Shown: positions 47,217 to 56,149, counted from the first letter of the stretch. The stretch is 64,000 nucleotides of DNA from Actinocrinis sp035653575 (GCF_035653575.1 NZ_DASRBQ010000002.1:20212-84211), one strand, 5' to 3'. Notes: generated from the sequence alone by a model not told the origin. Program-made: numbers and translations.

Positions 47217-50200
47217 ATGACCAGCGATTCCGAAGCAATAACTACCGAGGACTCCACCGCCGCGCCGGTGGTTTCGGAGGAGGAATCCGCGCAGATTGTG
47301 ACCGCTCACGGCTCGGGGACGGGATCGCAGGATCCGGACGTGAAGGCCGCGACACGCCATGGCCGGCGCCCGCGGGCGCTCACCATCGTCTCGTTCCTCG
47401 CGGTCGCCCTGTTCGCGCTCTGGGGCATCGGCACGCCGCTGATCGGCAATGGATCGCTGACCACCACGGACAAGATGGTGACGTTCAGCCCCTACGCGGA
47501 GTCCGGTTTCGCGGACAGCACCACCAGCAACATGTACTTGGACGACACGTTCACCTCGGAGTTTCCCAGCATCATCCTGTATAAGCAGGCATTGACGCAC
47601 GGGCTCACGAACGGTCAGTGGGATCCGTACATGAGCGGCGGTGTGCCACTAGCGTCGACGCCGAACTATGCGATGGCCTCGCCGCTGAGCGTCGTCTACT
47701 ACGTGCTGCCGGTCTGGCTCGCTCCGGCCTACGAGCGGTTGCTTGAGATCATCGTCGCGGTCGGCGGCTGCATGCTGTTCCTGCGCCGGCTCGGGCTCTC
47801 CCGGCCGGCCGCGCTGACCGCCGGGATGGTCTTCGCGACCAGCGGTTTCATGGTGGCCTGGCTCAACTTCCCGCAGACCAGGGTGGCCTCGCTCATCCCG
47901 GCGCTGTTCTGGACCATCGAGCGGTATCTGCAGGAACGCCGGCTGAGAGACGCCGCGCTGATCTCGCTGCCGGTCGCTTCGCTGCTGCTCGGCGGTTTCC
48001 CCTCGGTGGCCGGATACGCGCTGGTGACGGCGGCGGCCTACCTGGTGGTCCGGATCGTCGCCGAGAACCGCGGCCAGCTGCGCCGGGCCTGGCGGCCGGC
48101 GGCCGGAGCCGGATTGGGCGCCGCGGCCGGGCTGGGCCTCGCCGCCTTCCAGCTGCTTCCGTTCTCCGCTTTCCTGCACACCTGGTACACCGCGAACCGC
48201 GCGCAGGACGCCACCCAGCACATTGACGTGACGGCTCTGCTCACCTCGTTCGCGCCCTGGGCCTTCGGCACGGCGGATCCGGCTCGGCCGCCGCTGTTCT
48301 ACCTGGGCTTCAACTTCATCGAGTACATCGGGTACCTCAGCGCCGGCGCGGTGGTGCTGGCCCTGGTGGCTTTCGCCCTGCCGCGCGCCGGCCGGGCGAT
48401 GCTGCCACGCGCGGTGTGGGTGTTCTTCGCGGCGGCCGCACTGGTCTGGGGCGAGCTGATCTACGTCGGCGGCTGGCCGCTGGGCGTGCTGCAGAACACT
48501 CCGGGGTTGCAGTCGCTGTTCGCGATCAACTACATCGGCCGCTCCCGCAGCGTGTTCGGCTTCGTGGTCGCGGTGCTCGCGGGCATCGGCTTCGAGCTGC
48601 TGCTGCGCCGCCGCGCGCAGCGGACGGCAGGGCGGCCGCGCGCGGCGACCTGGTGGGCGGCCGGGCTGGGTGTGGTGACCGCGGCGTTCGGTGGCCTGTT
48701 GGTGTGGTGGGGTGAGCACCATGCCAGCGCGGAGCAGGCGCTGTTGCGGCAGCAGAACGACCAGACCGACGTGGTCGGGCTCTACTGGCGGGAGCTCGGC
48801 AAGGGCTTGGTGCTGGTGGCCGCGGCGGTCGCGTGCGTGGTGGTACTGAGGCTCGCCGCGCGGCGCATGACCGCCCCGGACTACGACCGGGTGTGGCGCA
48901 AGGCCAGGTTCGCCGCCGCGGCCGTGCTCCCGGTGCTCATCGCGGTGCAGAGCGGCAGCTTCGTGTCGCTGTACAGTCCGAATTCGCCGAAGGACACGTT
49001 CTACCCGGTGACGGACACGCACTCGTTCCTCGCCGCGAACCTGGGCGAGCAGCGCTTCGCGTCCAGCGAGACGGGCATGATCTTCGGCACGAACGTGGCG
49101 TACGGCCTGCGCTCGGTCAACGGACACGCCTTCATCAACCAGAACTTCACCGCGCTGGTCAAGGGCGTGCCCGGCGACTCGGTGCCGTTCACGACGTACA
49201 TCGACTTCGCGGCCTCGCACGCCACCGCGACCAGCCCGATCCTCGACCTGCTCGGCACGAAGTACTTCGTCACCGAGCTGAGCGATCCGGTGCTCGGCAC
49301 CGAGACCCCGGCCCAGGGCGACGGCACGCAGCTGACCCTGCAGCCGGGGCGGCCGGTGACCGCGCCGGTGCCGATCACCGGTCCGCTGCGCGGGGTGGGC
49401 ATCCTGATCCAGGGTGCCGTCGCGGACTCGCTGAGCGCGCAGGACCCGAACAGCTGGATCGAGGTCGCGATCCACGACGCGAACGGGACGCAGATCGCCG
49501 ACTCGAAGCGGCTGACCGGCACCATCGACCCCACCGACCCGAACGGCGACTTCACGGTCCCGGTGACGGCCGACGCGGTGGCCGCCGGGGCGCAGCTGAC
49601 CGCGACCCTGACCTTGCACGCGAAGGACCCGCTGACCATCGCCGCGAAGAACGGCACCACCCCGGCGCTGACCGCGATCGCCGGCGCCGACGACGGGCTG
49701 CGGCTGGTGCACGTCGGGACGAACGCGATCTACGAGCGGCTGACCGCGCTGCCGCGCATCCGCTGGGCATCGCACAGCGAGCTCGTCACCGGCGAGTACA
49801 ACCGGGTGCAGATGCTCGCCAACGGGCAGGTGGACGGCGACACGGTGGTGTTGTCCAGCTCCGGCCCGGCGGCGTCGGGGCAGCCTGGCACGGTGCACGT
49901 GAACGAGGACGGCCTGGACACGATCTCGACCACGGTGAACGCGCAGGGCCTCGGTTACCTGGTGGTCGCGGACGCCGATCAGGTGGGCTGGACGGCCACG
50001 CTGGACGGCAAGAAGGCGCCGCTGGTCTCCGCCGACGAAGGCGTGGTGGCGGTGGCGGTCCCGGCCGGTACCCACACGGTCGCCCTGCACTTCTCCGCTC
50101 CGCGCGGCACGATCGCGTACACGCTCACCGGGGTGACCGTGTTCGGTCTGATCGCCGTCGTGCTCGGCGAGGTCTGGTGGAACCGGCGCCGGCGGCGCGA

Positions 50201-50225
50201 GACCGAGCCAGCGGCAGTCGCCTAG
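47217..50225 (+). CDS. YfhO-family GT-C-like membrane glycosyltransferase
   Basis: A 1002-residue protein with a first membrane helix at about residues 55-75. The external loop has KMVTFSPYAE and MYLDDTF, with paired acids as in GT-C enzymes. About eleven more helices run to residue 580, then a large external C-terminal domain (about 590-960) of beta type, and a final helix (IAYTLTGVTVFGLIAVVLG) before RRRRR. YfhO-type proteins use polyprenyl-phosphate sugars to decorate teichoic acids or surface glycans outside the membrane. ATG at 47217. Divergent from the GT2 gene across 193 bp. The spacer behind it is filled with 14-15-bp repeats. Confidence 0.85.
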   Translation: MTSDSEAITTEDSTAAPVVSEEESAQIVTAHGSGTGSQDPDVKAATRHGRRPRALTIVSFLAVALFALWGIGTPLIGNGSLTTTDKMVTFSPYAESGFADSTTSNMYLDDTFTSEFPSIILYKQALTHGLTNGQWDPYMSGGVPLASTPNYAMASPLSVVYYVLPVWLAPAYERLLEIIVAVGGCMLFLRRLGLSRPAALTAGMVFATSGFMVAWLNFPQTRVASLIPALFWTIERYLQERRLRDAALISLPVASLLLGGFPSVAGYALVTAAAYLVVRIVAENRGQLRRAWRPAAGAGLGAAAGLGLAAFQLLPFSAFLHTWYTANRAQDATQHIDVTALLTSFAPWAFGTADPARPPLFYLGFNFIEYIGYLSAGAVVLALVAFALPRAGRAMLPRAVWVFFAAAALVWGELIYVGGWPLGVLQNTPGLQSLFAINYIGRSRSVFGFVVAVLAGIGFELLLRRRAQRTAGRPRAATWWAAGLGVVTAAFGGLLVWWGEHHASAEQALLRQQNDQTDVVGLYWRELGKGLVLVAAAVACVVVLRLAARRMTAPDYDRVWRKARFAAAAVLPVLIAVQSGSFVSLYSPNSPKDTFYPVTDTHSFLAANLGEQRFASSETGMIFGTNVAYGLRSVNGHAFINQNFTALVKGVPGDSVPFTTYIDFAASHATATSPILDLLGTKYFVTELSDPVLGTETPAQGDGTQLTLQPGRPVTAPVPITGPLRGVGILIQGAVADSLSAQDPNSWIEVAIHDANGTQIADSKRLTGTIDPTDPNGDFTVPVTADAVAAGAQLTATLTLHAKDPLTIAAKNGTTPALTAIAGADDGLRLVHVGTNAIYERLTALPRIRWASHSELVTGEYNRVQMLANGQVDGDTVVLSSSGPAASGQPGTVHVNEDGLDTISTTVNAQGLGYLVVADADQVGWTATLDGKKAPLVSADEGVVAVAVPAGTHTVALHFSAPRGTIAYTLTGVTVFGLIAVVLGEVWWNRRRRRETEPAAVA

Positions 50226-50240
50226 GAGTGGCCGCTTGGG

Positions 50241-50341
50241 GGCCAGCTTCCCGGCGGCCAGCTTCCGGCAGTCGGCCTCTAGCAGCCGGCTCCCAGCAGC
50301 CGGCTCCCGGCGGCCAGCTTCCGGCAATCGACTTCCGGCAG
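50241..50341. repeat. 14-15-bp tandem repeats between convergent genes
   Basis: About seven units around ggccagcttccggca (exact at 50256-50270 and 50312-50326) fill the spacer between the YfhO-type stop (50225) and the HAD stop (50357). Some units have lost a base. No gene or terminator stem is otherwise visible. Confidence 0.75.
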
Positions 50342-50356
50342 CAGCGGCGCGCTCAG

Positions 50357-51136
50357 TCAGTCGACGATGACGACGATCCGGCCAGCTGCGCCGCTCTCGC
50401 CCCTCTCGCCGTCCTCGCCGCCTTCTGGTGCGGTCACTCCGGCTATTCGCACCGCGCTGAGGTCCGGAACGACCACGTCGGCGTCCAGCTCGTCGGCGGC
50501 GTGCGTCGTGGCGACGGCCACCGTCGCCGCTCCGGCGGCGCGGGCGGCGGCGAGCCCGGCCGGAGCGTCCTCGAAGACCAGGCAGCGCTCCGGCGGCACG
50601 CCCAGCAGCTTGGCGCCGAGCAGGAACGGCTCGGGGTCCGGCTTACCGCGGCTCACATCGTCGATAGTGACCAGCACCGGCCCGTCCACTCCAACAATGC
50701 CCACCCCAGCCGCGTCCGGGTCAGCAGTGCCCAACCCGGCCGAGCCCACTCCGGCAGCACTCACTCCGCCGATGTCCACTCCAGCCGCGCCGAGCCGGAC
50801 CCGGGCCAGCTGCCGACCGGCCGAGGTGACCACGGCCCAGCGTCCCGCGGGCGCCGCGGCCAGCAGCCGGGCCGCGCCCGGCAGCAGGACGACGTCGCCA
50901 GTGTCGGTCCGCTCCAGCTCGTCCAGGCGCTCGGCGGCCGCCGGGATCAGCTCGGCGGGCAGCAGATCGGCCAGGATCTCCACGGCCGGGCGTCCGTGCC
51001 TGGGCACCACTGCGAACAGGTCGGGCGGAATCGGGAACTCGGCCGCCACGGTCTGCCAGCCGCGCAGCACCGAAGCCGTCGAGTCGACCAGTGTCCCGTC
51101 CATGTCGAACAGCAGGGCGTCTACCTCGAAGCGCAT
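50357..51136 (-). CDS. HAD hydrolase (beta-phosphoglucomutase-like) with pentapeptide insertion
   Basis: A 259-residue HAD protein. Motif I is LLFDMDGTLVDST, motif II VVTSAGRQL, motif III RGKPDPEPFLLG, motif IV VFEDAPAGLAAARAAG. It resembles sugar-phosphate phosphatases. Between motifs II and III lies an insertion of seven exact five-residue units (AAGVD, IGGVS, AAGVG, SAGLG, TADPD, AAGVG, IVGVD), coded by seven 15-bp units at 50684-50788. A canonical family member is about 35 residues shorter there. The C-terminal tail is Gly/Glu-rich. The insertion is in frame, so the protein may still fold. Confidence 0.85.
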   Translation of the reverse strand: MRFEVDALLFDMDGTLVDSTASVLRGWQTVAAEFPIPPDLFAVVPRHGRPAVEILADLLPAELIPAAAERLDELERTDTGDVVLLPGAARLLAAAPAGRWAVVTSAGRQLARVRLGAAGVDIGGVSAAGVGSAGLGTADPDAAGVGIVGVDGPVLVTIDDVSRGKPDPEPFLLGAKLLGVPPERCLVFEDAPAGLAAARAAGAATVAVATTHAADELDADVVVPDLSAVRIAGVTAPEGGEDGERGESGAAGRIVVIVD

Positions 51137-51244
51137 GATCGGCGAGTCTAGTCGGCCATGGCGAACAGCCAGTTAATCGTATTGATCGCGGATTTGGAGG
51201 TTACGTTCAGGCTGACCGGCTACCGTCGCCGGGAAAGGAGCAGC

Positions 51245-51733
51245 GTGTCGATTCTCAGATCCGTGACCTCGTCCCGGCGTTGGCGCACGTTCCTGCGGTA
51301 CGCCGCGGGTTCGCTGGTCGCGACCGGATGCAGCGAAGTCGTGCTGGTGGCCGGGTACGGCCTGCTCGGCCTTGGGCCGCAGGCGGCCTCCCTGGTGGCC
51401 TGGGTGGCCGGGGCGGTGCCCAACTACCTGCTCAACCGGCGCTGGGCCTGGCGCGAGCGCGACCGCCCGCCGGTGCTGCGCGAACTGCTCCCCTACTGGG
51501 TGATCACGCTGGGCACGGCCGCGCTCGCGATCGCCGCGACCACCGCCGCGGACGGGGTGGTGCGGCACGCGGTCAGCGATCGCGGCGAGCGCTCGTTCCT
51601 GCTCGGCGTGGTGTACCTGGCCGCCTACGGCCTGGTCTTCGTGATCAAGTTCGTGCTCTTCGACGGTTGGGTGTTCTCCGCCAAACGCTCCTGCTCCGCA
51701 GCCGCCGCGGTGCCGGCCACCGAGTCGGGCTGA
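51245..51733 (+). CDS. GtrA-family membrane protein
   Basis: A 162-residue four-helix protein. FLRYAAGSLVATGCSEVVLVAGYGLLG, the motif VAGAVPNYLLNRRWAWRER, then WVITLGTAALAIAATTAAD and VVYLAAYGLVFVIKFVLFDGWVF are diagnostic of GtrA. Members are thought to flip polyprenyl-phosphate sugars for surface glycosylation. GTG at 51245 with AAAGGAG four bases upstream; the frame is open from 51158 without a site. Its last 109 bases overlap the convergent glycosyltransferase-fusion gene. Confidence 0.88.
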   Translation: MSILRSVTSSRRWRTFLRYAAGSLVATGCSEVVLVAGYGLLGLGPQAASLVAWVAGAVPNYLLNRRWAWRERDRPPVLRELLPYWVITLGTAALAIAATTAADGVVRHAVSDRGERSFLLGVVYLAAYGLVFVIKFVLFDGWVFSAKRSCSAAAAVPATESG

Positions 51734-54018
51734 GCGGCGCGGTGGCGTTCGCGCCACCAGGTGCGCAGGACGACGCGCGCGTACCGGAACCCGTAGACCA
51801 GGTTCCCGCCCTTCTTCGTCTGCCCGCCGCCGCGCTGACGGATCGTCATCGGCACCTCGGCGACCCGGTGCCCTGCGGCCAGCACGCTGATCAGCAGCTC
51901 GGAGGACTGGTACTGCGGCTGTTCGAGGGTGAGCGCGGCCGGGACGCCGGCGCGCATGGCGCGGAAGCCGAAGGACGTGTCGGTCACCCGCGTGTGCATC
52001 AGCCTGCTGACGATGAAGGCGAAGACCCGGCAGCCGAGCTGGCGCACCGGATCGCGGGTCTGATGGCTGCCGAGGACGCGTGATCCGGTCACGAAGTCGG
52101 CGCTGCCGTCGAGCAGCGGCGCGAGCAGTTGCGGCAGTTGCGTGTTGTCGTACTGTCCGTCGGCGTCGGTGGTGACGATGTACTGCGCGCCGGCTTCGTG
52201 CGCGAGCCGGTAGCCGAGCCGCAGCGCGGCACCCTGGCCGCGGTTCTCCGCAGCGACGCAGGTGTACGCGCCGTACTTGAGCGCGATCTCGGCGGTCTCG
52301 TCCGTCGCGCCGTCGACGACGACGAGCGGCACTACCTGCATCCCCTCGCACTCGGTCGGCAGCGTCTCCAGTACCGGGCCGATGGCCTCCGCCTCGTTGT
52401 AGGCGGCGATCACGATGACCACGGGCGCGAGGACCGGCTGCGCGCCATAACGCTCGTGGAAGTCGGCCGCGGCCTGCGCGTCCGTCGGATCGGGGTAGGC
52501 GGCCAGCAGCGGCCGTGGCCGCTTGTCCAGCCCGAGCAGCGCCATGAGTCCGAGCGCCCCGCCCAGTGGGAGCAGGGTGAGCGCGGGCAGCTGGTAGCGC
52601 CAGGAGTACTCGAACAGGTCGGCGCCGAGCAGCAGCGCCAAGCCGGAGGCCGTGAAAAGGAAGCAGGCCGGGCGCAGCGGGCTGCGGCGAGCGCGGCGAG
52701 TGACGCCGGCCGCCCCGGCCAGTCCGGCCAGAAGCGCGGCGCCGAAGAAGTAGCCCGGGGTGTAACCGCCGTTGAGCTGATAATCCAGCAGACCCTGCGC
52801 GAGCGTGCCGTTTGCGTAGGCCGACTGTTCACCGATGCTGCCGAACAGCGCGGCCGGCGTCCGGTCGTCGGCCCAGACCGGGTAGGTGGTGAAGAACTGC
52901 CAGCGGGCGATCGGGGTGGCGCCGGGCACGTCTTGTCGCGGCGAGAGGAACAGCGCGAGGAAGTCGCGGCCGACGGCGCCGGCGAAATCGAGCGGCTGAT
53001 GCTCGATCACATAGCTGGCGAAGCGGTGCTCGAGCGCGGGCGCGTTCGGGTCGTTCGCCAGTTTGGCCAGCGGGGAGCCGGGATTGTTGTCGTAGAAGTC
53101 AGGGCCGGTGCTCTCGCGCTGCGCGACCGTTTCGGAGGGGCAGATCGCGGCGAGGTCCGCGGGCATCGCCGCGCAGTTCGCGACGGTCGCCGCCCGGCCG
53201 TAGAGCATCGCCGCGCCGGTCGGTGAGTTGGGCGTGAACTGACCGGTGTACACGTCCATGTCCCAGGCGTAGAGCAACACCGGCAGCAGGAACCCGGCGA
53301 GCAGCAACGCGGTTGACCGCAGCCGCGGCCTCCAGCGCGGTCCGCTGACCCACAGCACATACAGCAATGCGGGCACGATCGTGACCTCGCCGATGGACCG
53401 CACCGCGACGCTCATGCCGAGGATCAGCCCGGCCGCGACAATGCTCTTGGCGCCCGTCTTCCTGCGCCAGGCCAGCAGCAACAGCGCGCCGGTGACCATG
53501 CCGAGGAAGATCGAGTCGCTGAGCAGGTACTCCTCCATCTGCCACTGGTAGGCGTCGAGGAGGATCGGCGCGGCGGCCACGGCCGCGAGGGTCTTCGGAG
53601 CGCCGCAGCGTCGCAGCAGCGCGTACACGCCCAGCCCCGCCGCCAGGCCGAGCAGGTGCTGGAAGACGGCGAGGGTGAACAGGTTGGCCAGCGCCAGGAA
53701 GACCTTGATGACCAGCGAGTAGCCCATCGGGTCCTCGCCCTGGGGCAGCAGGTCGGTGCTGTTGCCGACGTACCAGAAGGAGTCGAGGTTGGTCAGCAGC
53801 GGCCGGTAGGCCTGCAACGCCAGCAGCCGGCCGATGGCTCCGGCGACGAAGAGCAGCGTGAAGAACCAGTGCTCCGGCGCGGCTCGCAGCAGGCGGCGCG
53901 GAGCCGCCGCCGTCCACGCGCGCAGCGGCGGCCACAGCCCGGCGGGTGACTGCGCCCAGGGCGGCAGCCGGCCGGCTCGGCGGCCCGGCCGTGCGGATGC
54001 CGCCGCCGCTCCGGTCAC
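51625..54018 (-). CDS. GT-C-like membrane protein fused to a GT2 glycosyltransferase
   Basis: A 797-residue fusion. Residues about 45-480 form a polytopic membrane domain. An early acidic loop is LLTNLDSFWYVGNSTDLLPQ, the helices include GLILGMSVAVRSIGEVTIVP, and a large external loop contains cysteines. Residues about 505-760 are a complete GT-A domain: VVIVIAAYNEAEAIGPVLETL, VVDGATDETAEIALKYGA, DxD in YIVTTDADGQYDNTQLP, and the basic RQRGGGQTKKGGNLVYGFRY. The GT2 half is the DPM-like type that charges polyprenyl phosphate, and the membrane half could use the product. GTG at 54018 overlaps the epimerase stop (GTGA). Its 3' end overlaps the GtrA gene. Confidence 0.85.
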   Translation of the reverse strand: MTGAAAASARPGRRAGRLPPWAQSPAGLWPPLRAWTAAAPRRLLRAAPEHWFFTLLFVAGAIGRLLALQAYRPLLTNLDSFWYVGNSTDLLPQGEDPMGYSLVIKVFLALANLFTLAVFQHLLGLAAGLGVYALLRRCGAPKTLAAVAAAPILLDAYQWQMEEYLLSDSIFLGMVTGALLLLAWRRKTGAKSIVAAGLILGMSVAVRSIGEVTIVPALLYVLWVSGPRWRPRLRSTALLLAGFLLPVLLYAWDMDVYTGQFTPNSPTGAAMLYGRAATVANCAAMPADLAAICPSETVAQRESTGPDFYDNNPGSPLAKLANDPNAPALEHRFASYVIEHQPLDFAGAVGRDFLALFLSPRQDVPGATPIARWQFFTTYPVWADDRTPAALFGSIGEQSAYANGTLAQGLLDYQLNGGYTPGYFFGAALLAGLAGAAGVTRRARRSPLRPACFLFTASGLALLLGADLFEYSWRYQLPALTLLPLGGALGLMALLGLDKRPRPLLAAYPDPTDAQAAADFHERYGAQPVLAPVVIVIAAYNEAEAIGPVLETLPTECEGMQVVPLVVVDGATDETAEIALKYGAYTCVAAENRGQGAALRLGYRLAHEAGAQYIVTTDADGQYDNTQLPQLLAPLLDGSADFVTGSRVLGSHQTRDPVRQLGCRVFAFIVSRLMHTRVTDTSFGFRAMRAGVPAALTLEQPQYQSSELLISVLAAGHRVAEVPMTIRQRGGGQTKKGGNLVYGFRYARVVLRTWWRERHRAAQPDSVAGTAAAAEQERLAENTQPSKSTNLITKTRP

Positions 54019-54974
54019 GGCCGCTGCCCGCGGAAGTCCTGCCAGACCCCGGCCAGGCCGTCCTCCAGGGTGACCTGCGGCTCGTATCCGAGCGAGCGGG
54101 CGCGGGCGATGCTGACCACGACGGCCGGCATCTCGCCGGTCTGGGCCGGGATGTGCTCGGCGGGCAGTTCGGTTCCGGTGGCCGCGCGGGCCGCGCGCAC
54201 CAGTTCCAGGACGCTGACCGACCGGCCGGCGCCGATCACCAGCGGGCCGAGGGCCTGCTGGGTCCAGGCGGTGAGCACGCCGCGCGCCACGTCCTCGACA
54301 TGCACGAGGTCACGCGACTGCTTGCCGTCGCCGTAGATGCGGACCGTCTCGCCGTCGCGGGCGGCGCGCATGAGCCGAGGCACGAAGCTGTCCTTGTGCG
54401 CCATGCCCGGACCATAGACATTGGTGAACCGCAGCGCGCAGGTGGCCATGCCGTACGCGCCCGCGTAGCCGGACAGCAGCATCTCGCAGGCCGCCTTGGA
54501 GGCGCCGTAGGGCGTGAGCGGCCGCAGCGGCGATGACTCGTCGATCGTCGCCGTGCCCACGTCCCCGACCACGGCATTGGTCGAGGCGAGCAGGAACCGC
54601 GGCACGTTGTGCAGCCGCGCCAGTTCCAGCAGCCCGGCCGTGGCAGTGACGTTCAAGTCGTGCACTCCGGCCGGATCGCGCATCGAGGCCAGCACCGAGG
54701 TCGCGGCCGCGAGGTGGACGATCCCGTCGAGCCCGGGGGTTACCGCCGCCTCGCGGAACGCGGGGTCGCGCAGGTCGCCGGTCAGCGCCTCGCAGCCCTG
54801 CGGCACGTCGCCCGGATGCCGGTCCGCGACGATCACGGTCGCCCCGGCCCGCGCCAGCGTGCGGGTGACATGCCGTCCGATGAAGCCCGCGCCGCCGGTG
54901 ACCAGGATGCGCTGCCCGGCGAGCTGACCATCCGCGGATTGCGTCGCTGCCGCCTCGGTCATCGGCGCGCTCAC
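54015..54974 (-). CDS. NAD-dependent sugar epimerase/dehydratase (extended SDR)
   Basis: A 319-residue extended short-chain dehydrogenase. The cofactor site is ILVTGGAGFIGRHVTRTLA, and catalytic residues are Ser/Thr in LASTNAVVGD and the Tyr-Lys pair in TPYGASKAACEM. RFTNVYGPGM and GDGKQSRDLVHVEDVARG are typical of UDP-glucose/galactose 4-epimerase-like enzymes. It makes a nucleotide sugar for the adjacent transferases. The exact sugar is not readable. GTG starts and stops overlap on both sides (GTGA), so it is the middle gene of a tight three-gene operon. Confidence 0.9.
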   Translation of the reverse strand: MSAPMTEAAATQSADGQLAGQRILVTGGAGFIGRHVTRTLARAGATVIVADRHPGDVPQGCEALTGDLRDPAFREAAVTPGLDGIVHLAAATSVLASMRDPAGVHDLNVTATAGLLELARLHNVPRFLLASTNAVVGDVGTATIDESSPLRPLTPYGASKAACEMLLSGYAGAYGMATCALRFTNVYGPGMAHKDSFVPRLMRAARDGETVRIYGDGKQSRDLVHVEDVARGVLTAWTQQALGPLVIGAGRSVSVLELVRAARAATGTELPAEHIPAQTGEMPAVVVSIARARSLGYEPQVTLEDGLAGVWQDFRGQRP

Positions 54975-56149
54975 TGCGCGACGGCGACGGCCGAGGACGG
55001 GTTGCTCTGCCTGCGCCAGTGCACGACCGGGCGCATCGCGTCGAGCTCGATCCGGTCCCGGTTCTGCTCGACGACGTCGAACAGCGACTCGATCAGTGTG
55101 TCGGAGAGCAGATGCGGTTGCAGGCCGAGCTTCTCCAGGCTGGTGTGCACCGCGTTGTAGTAGTGGTTCTCGGACTCGACGCGCGGGTTGTCCAGGTACT
55201 CGACTTGGACGTCTCCCGGGTACGCTGCGGCCACCGTCTTGGCGATCTGTTCGACCGAGAGCGACTGCGTCATCTGGTTGAACACTCGGAACTCTCCGGC
55301 CGCGGCTGGGTTCTCACAGGCGATCCGGATACATTCCGCGGTGTCCCGGATGTCGATCAGCCCGCGGGTCTGCCCGCCGGTGCCGTACACGGTCAGCGGG
55401 TGGCCGAGCACCGCCTGGATGACGAAGCGGTTGAGCACGGTGCCGAACACCGCGTCATAGTCGAAGCGGGTGGCCAGCCTCGGGTCGAGCACGGTCTGCG
55501 GGGTCTGCTGCCCGTAGACGACGCCCTGGTTGAGGTCGGTGGCGCGCAGGCCCCAGATCCGGCAGGCGAACTCGATGTTGTGGCTGTCGTGCACCTTGGA
55601 CAGGTGGTAGAAGGAGCCGGGCCGCTTCGGGTAGAGCATCCGGTCGGTGCGCCCGTTGTGGGTGATCTCCAGCCAGCCCTCTTCGATGTCGATGTTCGGC
55701 GTGCCGTACTCGCCCATCGTGCCGAGCTTGACCAGGTGGATGGCGGGATCGGTCTCGGCGATCGCGTAGAGCAGGTTCAGCGTGCCGACGACGTTGTTGG
55801 TCTGCGTGTAGACCGCGTGCGCCTGGTCGATCATCGAGTACGGCGCGGCCCGCTGCTCGGCGAAGTGCACGACGGCGTCTGGCCGGAAGCCGGCTATCGT
55901 CGCCTTGGTGAACTCGGGGTCGGTCAGGTCGCCGACGTACGAGGTCAGCCGCTTGCCGGACACCTGCCGCCAGGCCTCGACCCGGTCTGCGAAGGACTCG
56001 ATGGGCACCAGGCTGCGCACGCCGAGCTCGGTGTCGTACCCGCGCCGGGCGAAGTTGTCGAGCACCGCGACCTCGTGGCCGTGGTCCGACAAGTACAGGG
56101 CCGTGGGCCAGCCGAGGTAGCCGTCCGCGCCCAACACCAGGATCCGCAT
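54971..56149 (-). CDS. UDP-sulfoquinovose synthase homologue (SQD1/SqdB/Agl3-like)
   Basis: A 392-residue extended SDR. The cofactor loop is GADGYLG (residues 7-13). The stretch GTPNIDIEEGWLEITHNGRT, LYPKRPGSFYHLSKVHDSHN (with the Tyr-x-x-x-Lys pair) and WGLRATDLNQGVVYG is the hallmark of SQD1, which converts UDP-glucose and sulfite to UDP-sulfoquinovose. These positions distinguish it from ordinary epimerases. ATG at 56149 with GGATGAGG just upstream. It is first of the operon that continues with the epimerase and the GT fusion. No SqdX/SQD2-type glycosyltransferase for sulfolipid is obvious, so the sugar may go to a surface glycan as with archaeal Agl3. Confidence 0.88.
   Translation of the reverse strand: MRILVLGADGYLGWPTALYLSDHGHEVAVLDNFARRGYDTELGVRSLVPIESFADRVEAWRQVSGKRLTSYVGDLTDPEFTKATIAGFRPDAVVHFAEQRAAPYSMIDQAHAVYTQTNNVVGTLNLLYAIAETDPAIHLVKLGTMGEYGTPNIDIEEGWLEITHNGRTDRMLYPKRPGSFYHLSKVHDSHNIEFACRIWGLRATDLNQGVVYGQQTPQTVLDPRLATRFDYDAVFGTVLNRFVIQAVLGHPLTVYGTGGQTRGLIDIRDTAECIRIACENPAAAGEFRVFNQMTQSLSVEQIAKTVAAAYPGDVQVEYLDNPRVESENHYYNAVHTSLEKLGLQPHLLSDTLIESLFDVVEQNRDRIELDAMRPVVHWRRQSNPSSAVAVAQ

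Noticed and set aside
47649..50327. 892-codon minus-strand open frame
   Set aside because: Mirror of the YfhO-type gene. It lacks any recognisable fold, and the plus-strand gene has clear helices and a ribosome site.
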